A DNA stretch of 38,454 bases. It comes from Chloroflexota bacterium (GTDB lineage Bacteria > Chloroflexota > Dehalococcoidia > UBA2979). Shown here in pieces: positions 9,591 through 16,455 of the stretch (its first letter is position 1; each line of letters begins with the position of its first letter). The notes beneath the pieces were generated by a model that saw only the letters and a program-made list of their open reading frames with translations, was not told where the DNA came from and did not search any database. The stretch lies in the NCBI GenBank assembly GCA_027592645.1, contig JAQCKI010000006.1, forward strand, positions 1 to 38,454. Direction: 5' to 3'. The translations under genes were made by a program, and so were the position numbers.

Positions 9591-10766
9591 ATCAACGGAA
9601 CGATTCAGCCGCCCAGGGCTCCCCGACGCAGTCGCGCCCTGCTGCGCGCACGCGCGCCCCATGCACCTCGACTCGGTGGCAGCCGCCACGCCGTCCACTT
9701 CAGCATCCTGGCCGCCGTCTTCCTGATGATCGTCGGCGTGGGCGCCGTGCCGGCACCCGTGACCGAGGCCGCGACGAACCCGGTACTGCGCGCCGAACGC
9801 CTCACGCTCCCCGGACTCGCTGCTGCCGTCCCTACGGCCGGGGTCACCTCGCTCACCGCGGGACCGGTTCCGCTCACCGTGGTGCAGCCGCCCGTGGCGG
9901 CGGACGCCGTGCTGGCTGCCCGCGATGGCACACTGGTCGCCCGTAACGCGATCGCCGCGCTGCAGGAGGGCTCGTCGCAGACCACCACCAGCGTGGACAA
10001 CGGCACGGCCAGCGAGCGCATCCCGATCTTCTTCGAGTACGAAGTGCAGCCCGGTGACACGATCTCCGGCATCGCGTCCCACTTCGGCGTCAACGGCAAC
10101 TCGATCACCTGGAACAACGTGGACGTGCTCAGTGACAACGACCTGTTGCTGCTGGGCATGAAGCTGCAGATTCCCAGCGTGGATGGCATCATCCACTCCG
10201 TCCGCGTGGGTGAGACCGTCACCGCGATCGCTGTGCGCTATGACGCGGACTGGCGAGACGTGGTGGCGTTCCGCGCCAACGGCCTGGGTGGCGACCCGAA
10301 CAACATCCGCGAGGGTGCATTGATCCTGGTGCCGGGTGGCCGCAAGGTGCCGCTGGCACCGCCGCCGGCCGTGGTGGTGGCCGCGCCGGGCGGTACCGGC
10401 AGCGGCGGCTGGGTCTGGCCCGGCGGTGGGCCGATGACGTCATCCTTCGGCCCGTCGCACCCGCTCGGGATCGACATCAGCATGAGCATCGGCAGCCCGA
10501 TTTCCACGGCCAAGGGTGGCCAGGTGGCGTTCGTGGGCGGCAACCCGTGCTGTTCGTACGGCTACCACATCATCATCGACCACGGCGATGGCTACGAGAC
10601 GCTCTACGCCCACCTCTCCGACTTTGCGGTCGGCAACGGCCAGTTCGTGGACTCCGGCGACATCATCGGGTTCAGTGGGAACTCCGGCCGATCCACCGGC
10701 CCACACCTCCACTTCGAGGTCAGGCGGAACGGCCAACACCTCGACCCGCTGACCTTCCTCCCGTAA
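9591..10766 (+). CDS. LysM-domain M23 (LytM-type) metallopeptidase with N-terminal signal/anchor
   Basis: Two LysM-like stretches ('YEVQPGDTISGIASHFGVNGNSITWNN', 'HSVRVGETVTAIAVRYDADWRDVVAFRAN') and M23 'GIDISMSIGSPISTAKGGQVAFVGG...YHIIIDHGDGYETLYAHLSDFAVGNGQFVDSGDIIGFSGNSGRSTGPHLHFEVRRNG'. ORF track starts at 9726, inside the signal segment; the frame is open back to 9528 (start codon unresolved, see findings). Confidence 0.85.
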   Translation: MNGTIQPPRAPRRSRALLRARAPHAPRLGGSRHAVHFSILAAVFLMIVGVGAVPAPVTEAATNPVLRAERLTLPGLAAAVPTAGVTSLTAGPVPLTVVQPPVAADAVLAARDGTLVARNAIAALQEGSSQTTTSVDNGTASERIPIFFEYEVQPGDTISGIASHFGVNGNSITWNNVDVLSDNDLLLLGMKLQIPSVDGIIHSVRVGETVTAIAVRYDADWRDVVAFRANGLGGDPNNIREGALILVPGGRKVPLAPPPAVVVAAPGGTGSGGWVWPGGGPMTSSFGPSHPLGIDISMSIGSPISTAKGGQVAFVGGNPCCSYGYHIIIDHGDGYETLYAHLSDFAVGNGQFVDSGDIIGFSGNSGRSTGPHLHFEVRRNGQHLDPLTFLP

Positions 10767-10790
10767 TCCGCGCGCTGCGCATGCAACACC

Positions 10791-10824
10791 ACGAATGAGG
10801 CGCCCCGCGGGGCGCCTCATTCGT
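10791..10824. terminator. Perfect 34-bp palindrome, bidirectional terminator
   Basis: ACGAATGAGGCGCCCCG|CGGGGCGCCTCATTCGT between convergent M23 and MBL genes. Confidence 0.8.
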
Positions 10825-10850
10825 TGCCATCGTGCGAGGGGGGCGGGCGA

Positions 10851-11489
10851 CTAGGCGCGCGGCTCCAGTAGGACGATGCGGCGCGTCTCGCCATCGAACG
10901 ACCGCGAGTTGATCGTGAAGCGCCCCACCGGCTCCTCGGCGGTCCCGCCGAGCGCACGGACGAACGCCTTCAGCGGCGCGTCATCGGCCGGGTCGTAGCC
11001 CACGGGGATCACGATCGACGGCTCCATCGCCCGGATCGCCTTCGCGGCGTCCTCCGGACCGAGCGTGTCCGCGAGGGCAATCGGCACGATCGCGATGTCG
11101 GCGCGCGAGAGCACGTCCAGTTGGGCCGCGGTCAGCGCCGCGCCGAGTCCGCCGAGGTGCGCGACCCGCAGCAGTTCCGCCTCCAGCAGCCAGAGGGTAC
11201 TGATGCGTGCGGCCGGGTCACCTTCGCCGCGCAGCGAGCCGCGCACGCCCTCCACCTGCACGCCACGGATCTCGTATTCACCGGGGCCGACGAGGTGCAT
11301 AGGGTCGCCATCCGCCGGCGCGACGGCGGCGACACCGTTCCGCATCGAGTCGTCATGGCTGGAGGTGATGATGTGCGCGTCCGGGCGTCCCATGGTGCCG
11401 CCGACGGTCTTGTCGTACGGGTCCATCACCACCGCAGCGTTGCGCGTGCGCATACGCGTGGCGGCGTACCCGAGCCAGGTCAAGTCCAT
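10851..11489 (-). CDS. Metallo-beta-lactamase-fold protein with degenerate metal-binding motifs
   Basis: 'MDLTWLGYAATRMRTRNAAVVMDPYDKTVGGTMGRPDAHIITSSHDDSMRN', 'GPGEYEIRGVQVEGVRG', 'AHLGGLGAALTAAQLDVLSRADIAIVPI' fold markers; HxHxDH reads HDDSMR. Confidence 0.75.
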   Translation of the reverse strand: MDLTWLGYAATRMRTRNAAVVMDPYDKTVGGTMGRPDAHIITSSHDDSMRNGVAAVAPADGDPMHLVGPGEYEIRGVQVEGVRGSLRGEGDPAARISTLWLLEAELLRVAHLGGLGAALTAAQLDVLSRADIAIVPIALADTLGPEDAAKAIRAMEPSIVIPVGYDPADDAPLKAFVRALGGTAEEPVGRFTINSRSFDGETRRIVLLEPRA

Positions 11490-11537
11490 GCGGCCTCCGA
11501 TGACGTGGGGAAGATACTGATCCTACCGGTGGCACCG

Positions 11538-11556
11538 GCCTCGGGCCACCCGAGGC
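11538..11556 (-). other. Hairpin between fabF-like and MBL genes
   Basis: GCCTCGGG-CCA-CCCGAGGC, 8-bp stem. Confidence 0.35.
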
Positions 11557-11567
11557 GCCGGCGAGAC

Positions 11568-12923
11568 TCAGGGCAGGTCGACACCCGCAGGTGGGATACC
11601 GAGGCCCTCGGACGCTGCGTCCCGGGTGAGCGAGTCCGGGATCGGGCGCATCGCATCCGGGTGACAGATGGCAAGCACGGCGTTGTGGGCCCAGCCACTG
11701 GCGTTCACCATCGCGACCCGCAGGTTGTCCGGGCGTGGCCCCCGGGTGTTGGCGTCCAGATCCACCTCGGGATCCTCGTGCTCGAGGTTTCGCGTCCACG
11801 GGATCACCTGGTGATGCATCGCCTCCAGCAGCACCGCCAGCGCCATGGGCCCGGAGGCGGCCAGCAGGTGGCCGAGGTGCGACTTCACCGCCGGGGTGTA
11901 GAGGTGGTGACGCGTGGATGCGCCGAAGATCCGCCGCACGCCCAGCGCCTCCAGCCGGTCGCCTGCCACCGTGCCGGCGGCGTGCAGCATCACCACGTCG
12001 ATCTCTGACTGGATCCGCCCGCTACTGGCGAGCGCGCGCTGGATCGCCGTGCCGATCTGTACGGGGTCGGTGGACGGCACGCCGTCCGTGCCCGGGGAGA
12101 ACGTCAGCGCTTCGCCCTCGATCTCAGCGAGGATGCGCGCCCCGCGTGCGACGGCGACCTCTAACGACTCCAGCACCACCACCGCCGCACCTTCGGCGAT
12201 GACGAAGCCATCACGGTCGAGATCGAGCGGGCGCGAAGCCCCGGCCGGGTCGTCGTTGCGCGTCGAGAGGGCGCCGGTGCCCTGGAAGGCGGCGAGGGTG
12301 AGCGGAGTGATCGGTGCCTCCGCGCCACCGGCGATCGCAACGAGCGCATCACCGCGCCGGATGATCGCTGCCGCCTCGATGATCGCGGCGAGCCCGCCGG
12401 CGGCGCGGTTCTCCAGTTGCAGCACCGGCCCGGTCACGCCGAGCAGTGCCGCCACCCGTTCCGATGGGGCGTGGGGACGTGCGTGCGCTGCCAGGATACG
12501 TGCGGCCTCGTCGACGTCGTGATCGAGCAGGCGCGCGCCGGCCAGCAGCGTGTCCTCCTCCGGACGCTCCGAGGCCATGACGACGGTGACGAAGCCACGG
12601 TTCTGAGGGGTGAGCGAGAGGCCCGCACCCTGCACCGCGCTGAGGGCGGCGCTGACGGCGAAGCGGGAGCGGCGGTCGAGCGTGTCCCAGTACGCCTCCC
12701 CGAAGCGGGCATCGCGCACGTCGGCATCGGTCACCTCACCGGCGATGCGCGTCGCGAAGCGGGAGGCGTCGAAGCGCGTGATGGCGCGGACACCGGAGCG
12801 CCCGTCCACCATCGCGTCCCAGATCTGTCCGGTGGTGCGCCCGAGTGCGGAGACGACGCCCACGCCGGTGATCACCACGCGCGGGCGCGGTGCCTCCTCC
12901 GTGCCAGGTCGGGGAGCGGTCAC
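11568..12923 (-). CDS. FabF/KAS II-like beta-ketoacyl synthase, apparently lacking the active-site Cys
   Basis: 'PRVVITGVGVVSALGRTTGQIWDAMVDGRSGVRAITRFDASRFATRIAGEV', 'AIAGGAEAPITPLTLAAFQGTGALSTRNDDPAGASRPLDLDRDGFVIAEGAAVVVLE', 'KSHLGHLLAASGPMALAVLLEAM'. GTG start overlaps the fabH stop (GTGA), so the ORF-track start at 13001 is rejected. Confidence 0.88.
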   Translation of the reverse strand: MTAPRPGTEEAPRPRVVITGVGVVSALGRTTGQIWDAMVDGRSGVRAITRFDASRFATRIAGEVTDADVRDARFGEAYWDTLDRRSRFAVSAALSAVQGAGLSLTPQNRGFVTVVMASERPEEDTLLAGARLLDHDVDEAARILAAHARPHAPSERVAALLGVTGPVLQLENRAAGGLAAIIEAAAIIRRGDALVAIAGGAEAPITPLTLAAFQGTGALSTRNDDPAGASRPLDLDRDGFVIAEGAAVVVLESLEVAVARGARILAEIEGEALTFSPGTDGVPSTDPVQIGTAIQRALASSGRIQSEIDVVMLHAAGTVAGDRLEALGVRRIFGASTRHHLYTPAVKSHLGHLLAASGPMALAVLLEAMHHQVIPWTRNLEHEDPEVDLDANTRGPRPDNLRVAMVNASGWAHNAVLAICHPDAMRPIPDSLTRDAASEGLGIPPAGVDLP

Positions 12924-13951
12924 GCGGTGGCGGTTCGCGCCGGGGCGGCCAGCGCCCGCCGCGAGCCCACGCCGGCCCATTCGATCACCATCGCGCCCCA
13001 CGAGAGGCCGCCGCCGAACGAAGCGAAGAGGACGTGGTCGCCCGGCTTCAGCCGGCCTTCCTCCTCCGCCTCGGCGAGCGCGATCGGGATGGTTGCGCTG
13101 GAGGTGTTACCGTAGCGGTCCACGTTCACGAAGACGCGCTCCATCGGCAGGCCCAGGCGCTCTGACATCGCGGTAATGATGCGGAGGTTCGCCTGGTGTG
13201 GGATCGCCAGCGCGATGTCGTCCACGCTCAACCCGGCGCGCTGCAGGACCTCGGTGGCGGAGTCGCACATCAGCGTCACGGCGTGCCGGAAGATTGCGCG
13301 GCCGTCCATCATGATCTTCGCTTCGCGCTCCAGGCCCTCGACCGGCGTGGAGCACGGGCCGTCCGAGTAGAGGAGCCCGGCCTGGCTGCCGTCCGAGCGG
13401 AGTTGCAGCCCGTGCAGCGCGCCCGGCTCACCGGCCACGCCGCGTTCCAGGATCACCGCGCCGGCGCCATCGCCAAACAGCACGCAGGTGCCTCGGTCAG
13501 TCCAGTCGACGATGCGCGAGAGCGTCTCCGCGCCGACGACCAGCACGCGCTCCGCCGCACCAGTGGCGACGAACTGCGAGCCGGTCGAAAGTGCGGAGAG
13601 GAATCCCATGCACGCGGCGTTCACATCGAAGGCGCCGGCGTGGGTGGCACCAATCGCGTGCTGGATGCGGCTGGCGGCCGCGGGGAACAGGCCATCCGGT
13701 GTGCACGTCCCGGTGATCACCAGGTCGATACTGTTGGCCTCGATGCCCGCAGAGGCGATCGCGCGACGTGCGGCCTCGGCGCCCATGCTGCTGGTCGTCT
13801 CGTGCGGCGCGGCAATGCGGCGCTCGCGGATGCCCGTGCGTTCCAGGATCCAGTCGCTAGACGTCTCGACGAGCGTCTCGAGCTCGAGGTTGGTGAGGAC
13901 GCGATCCGGCACGTAACGGCCGACGCCCGTGATCCGTGCCGCGAACGTCAT
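12920..13951 (-). CDS. fabH: Beta-ketoacyl-ACP synthase III (FabH-like)
   Basis: 'GRYVPDRVLTNLELETLVETSSDWILERTGIRERRIA', active-site 'DVNAACMGFLSAL', 'AIPHQANLRII', 'NVDRYGNTSSATIPIALAEA', 'FASFGGGLSWGA'. Confidence 0.95.
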   Translation of the reverse strand: MTFAARITGVGRYVPDRVLTNLELETLVETSSDWILERTGIRERRIAAPHETTSSMGAEAARRAIASAGIEANSIDLVITGTCTPDGLFPAAASRIQHAIGATHAGAFDVNAACMGFLSALSTGSQFVATGAAERVLVVGAETLSRIVDWTDRGTCVLFGDGAGAVILERGVAGEPGALHGLQLRSDGSQAGLLYSDGPCSTPVEGLEREAKIMMDGRAIFRHAVTLMCDSATEVLQRAGLSVDDIALAIPHQANLRIITAMSERLGLPMERVFVNVDRYGNTSSATIPIALAEAEEEGRLKPGDHVLFASFGGGLSWGAMVIEWAGVGSRRALAAPARTATA

Positions 13952-14637
13952 CAGCGAGCCCTCTCGCGACCCCGACCGGCCTCTGCGTCATCCGCGAGAT
14001 CGGCTAGCAGCGCGTGTAATTCCCGGAGTGTGCGATGGTGCAGCGCCTTCACGGCACCCTCGGTGCGGCCCATCATACGACCGATCTCCGCGTTGGTTCT
14101 GCCGTCCACATATTTCAGTGCGATCAGTTCCTGGCGGTCCGCCGAGAGCGAGGAGATGGCGCCGCGCACCTGCGCGATCCGCTCGTTCTGCTCCAGGCTG
14201 GACTCCGGGCCGGGCACCTCGGACGCCACGTCCATGGCGGCGTCCAGTGCCGCCGTGGTAGGCCGGCGGCCGCGATCCCGGTACCAGTTCACCAGCAGAT
14301 TGTGGGCAATGCTCATCAGCCAGGAGGAGAATCCCGCCCCGCGGCCTTTGTACTGGTCCAGCCCGGCCAGTGCCCTCAGGAACACCCGCGAGGTCAATTC
14401 CTCCGCCTCCGCCGGATCAGACGTACGCGAGAGCAGGTATCGATAGACCCGGCTGGCGTGGGCCTCGTAGAGGGCGGAAAAGGCGGATCGATCCTCCAGC
14501 GCGCGGCGCGCGAGCGCCTCGTCACGCTCATCGCGTGTGCGGGGGGGGCGTCCGGAACGGTCGGGACGGCGAGACTGGGTCGTGGGAGGCCTCCAACACC
14601 GTGGCTGAACGGGGGCTTGCCCCTCCGCGCCGCCCAC
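13951..14637 (-). CDS. RNA polymerase sigma factor, sigma-70 family (ECF-like)
   Basis: Region 2 'FSALYEAHASRVYRYLLSRTSDPAEAEELTSRVFLRALAGLDQYKGRGAGFSSWLMSIAHNLLVNWYRDRGRR' and region 4 'ISSLSADRQELIALKYVDGRTNAEIGRMMGRTEGAVKALHHRTLRELHALL'. TGATG junction with fabH. Start uncertain (GTG at 14637 or TTG at 14706). Confidence 0.85.
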   Translation of the reverse strand: MGGAEGQAPVQPRCWRPPTTQSRRPDRSGRPPRTRDERDEALARRALEDRSAFSALYEAHASRVYRYLLSRTSDPAEAEELTSRVFLRALAGLDQYKGRGAGFSSWLMSIAHNLLVNWYRDRGRRPTTAALDAAMDVASEVPGPESSLEQNERIAQVRGAISSLSADRQELIALKYVDGRTNAEIGRMMGRTEGAVKALHHRTLRELHALLADLADDAEAGRGRERAR

Positions 14638-14677
14638 CCTCGCGTCCCTCGCAGTATAGGCAGATAGGCCTTCAGGA

Positions 14678-14707
14678 TTGACCCCCGGTAGGCGTCCTGA
14701 ATACAAT
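14678..14707 (+). promoter_or_regulatory. Sigma-70-type promoter for hrcA operon
   Basis: TTGACC-N18-TACAAT, immediately upstream of the CIRCE element. Confidence 0.7.
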
Positions 14708-14718
14708 CAGTGCATGGA

Positions 14719-14745
14719 TTAGCACTCTCATGGTGAGAGTGCTAA
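14719..14745 (+). promoter_or_regulatory. CIRCE element (HrcA operator)
   Basis: TTAGCACTC-N9-GAGTGCTAA, exact match to the CIRCE consensus, 14 bp upstream of hrcA. Confidence 0.97.
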
Positions 14746-14758
14746 CGGAGGCTCAGGG

Positions 14759-15772
14759 GTGCTCACCGACCGACAATCCGCAATCCTCGGCATGGTGGTG
14801 GACGAGTACATCGAGACCGCCGAACCGGTCTCATCGCGCGCGCTTGTCGACCGCCATCGGCTGGAGATTTCCAGCGCCACGATCCGTAACGAAATGGCCC
14901 GGCTGGAGCGGGAGGGGTACATCACCCACCCGTACACCTCCGCGGGCCGGATCCCCTCGGACATGGGGTACCGCTTCTATGTGGAAGCGCTCATGGCAGA
15001 GGATCCGGTGGCGCTCGACGAGCGCCGCACCGTGGAGCACCAACTGCACCAGGTCGCCGGCGGCCTGGACGAGTGGCTCAGCCTGACCGCGACGATCCTC
15101 TCGTCGCTCGTGGGCAACGTCGCCGTCGTCACCCGGCCGCGCACCTCGACCGCCCGGCTCCGGCACGCGCAACTGGTGGAACTGAGCCGGGACACCGCAC
15201 TGCTGGTCTGCGTCATGGACGACGGCCGTGTGCGCCAGCGGATCCTGCAGCACCGTCAGCCGGTGACGCAGGATGCTCTGAACGCCCGCGCGACCCGACT
15301 GAACGGATTGCTGGCAGGCGCGGACGCGGCCAACGTGCGCGACCGCCTCGTGGGGCTCGAAGACCCGGACGAGGTGGCGACCGCGCGCGCGGTAGCGGAA
15401 TCGATCGAAGAACTGCGGATCGCGGAGGAGACCTTCCTGGACGGGCTGAACAATGCCCTGCGCCAGCCGGAGTTCTCCGACGTTGACCGCATGCTGGAGG
15501 CCGTGGCGCAGTTGCAGGCGTACCGCCTGCGCGGACTGCTGGAGTCCACGGTAGACGGCGGGACGGGCACCACTCGCGTGATCATCGGGCAGGAGAATCC
15601 GGATACGGGCCTGCACGACTGGAGCGTGGTGGTCTCCCGGTACGGCGATACGGATGCGGCGGGCGTGGTGGCCGTGATTGGCCCCACGAGGATGGCGTAT
15701 CAGCGCACCATCCCGCGCGTCCGGTACATCGCTTCATTGATGGGCCAGCTGCTGCACGACGTGCGGCAGTAA
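14759..15772 (+). CDS. hrcA: Heat-inducible transcription repressor HrcA
   Basis: 'LTDRQSAILGMVVDEYIETAEPVSSRALVDRHRLEISSATIRNEMARLEREGYITHPYTSAGRIPSDMGYRFYV'; GTG start; preceded by CIRCE and followed by grpE/dnaK. Confidence 0.96.
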   Translation: MLTDRQSAILGMVVDEYIETAEPVSSRALVDRHRLEISSATIRNEMARLEREGYITHPYTSAGRIPSDMGYRFYVEALMAEDPVALDERRTVEHQLHQVAGGLDEWLSLTATILSSLVGNVAVVTRPRTSTARLRHAQLVELSRDTALLVCVMDDGRVRQRILQHRQPVTQDALNARATRLNGLLAGADAANVRDRLVGLEDPDEVATARAVAESIEELRIAEETFLDGLNNALRQPEFSDVDRMLEAVAQLQAYRLRGLLESTVDGGTGTTRVIIGQENPDTGLHDWSVVVSRYGDTDAAGVVAVIGPTRMAYQRTIPRVRYIASLMGQLLHDVRQ

Positions 15773-15828
15773 GAGCAGCAGCCCCGCGCGGGTGACCGTT
15801 TCGCCTCGACGGGGGCGAGTTGAGGGAC

Positions 15829-16404
15829 ATGATGACGACCGACCGCACCACTGACCCGGCAGCGCCGGAGGAGACGCACACGGACGCGCCAGACATCTCC
15901 GCGCCGGACGCCGTCACCGATGCTGCCGCCGAGATCGACGCGCCCGAGGCCATCGAGCAGTCCGAGGTCGACGTGCTTCGCGAGGCGCTGGACGTTGCGC
16001 GTGCCCGCGAGGCGCGCGCGCTGGCGGACTACCAGAACCTGCAGCGCCGAGCCTCAGACGCTCGGGCGGAAGTGCACCGGGTGGCGGTGGCGGACGTGGT
16101 CGCCGGGTTGTTGCCGGTGTTGGACGACCTGGAGCGGGCCGTGGAGTCCGCTCCGGACGATGTGAAGGATCACCCCTGGGCAGAGGGCGTACGCCTGGTA
16201 CTGCAGGGGTTTCATCGGGCGCTGGAACAGCGCGGCGTGGAGCAGATCCACGCGCTCAATCAGCCGTTCGATCCGAATCAACACGAGGCCGTGGGTGAGG
16301 CGCCCGGCCCCGCGCACCAGGTGGTCCAGCTGGTGCGCCGGGGCTACGTGGTGCAGGGCCGGGTGATCCGGCCCGCCATGGTCATGGTCGGCGCGGGCGA
16401 GTAG
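15829..16404 (+). CDS. grpE: Nucleotide exchange factor GrpE
   Basis: 'ALADYQNLQRRASDARAEVHRVAVADVVAGLLPVLDDLERAVES', 'GVRLVLQGFHRALEQRGVEQIHALNQPFDPNQHEAVGEAPG'; ATG at 15829 preferred over TTG 15820. Confidence 0.93.
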   Translation: MMTTDRTTDPAAPEETHTDAPDISAPDAVTDAAAEIDAPEAIEQSEVDVLREALDVARAREARALADYQNLQRRASDARAEVHRVAVADVVAGLLPVLDDLERAVESAPDDVKDHPWAEGVRLVLQGFHRALEQRGVEQIHALNQPFDPNQHEAVGEAPGPAHQVVQLVRRGYVVQGRVIRPAMVMVGAGE

Positions 16405-16455
16405 CGCTGCCGACCGGATAGAGACGTCGCCGCACGCGCGGAGAGAGAGGGCAAC

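Noticed and set aside
14378-14700. ORF-track start of the sigma factor at 14706 (TTG)
   Set aside because: Would begin inside the hrcA promoter -10 region; GTG at 14637 is preferred, though not proven.
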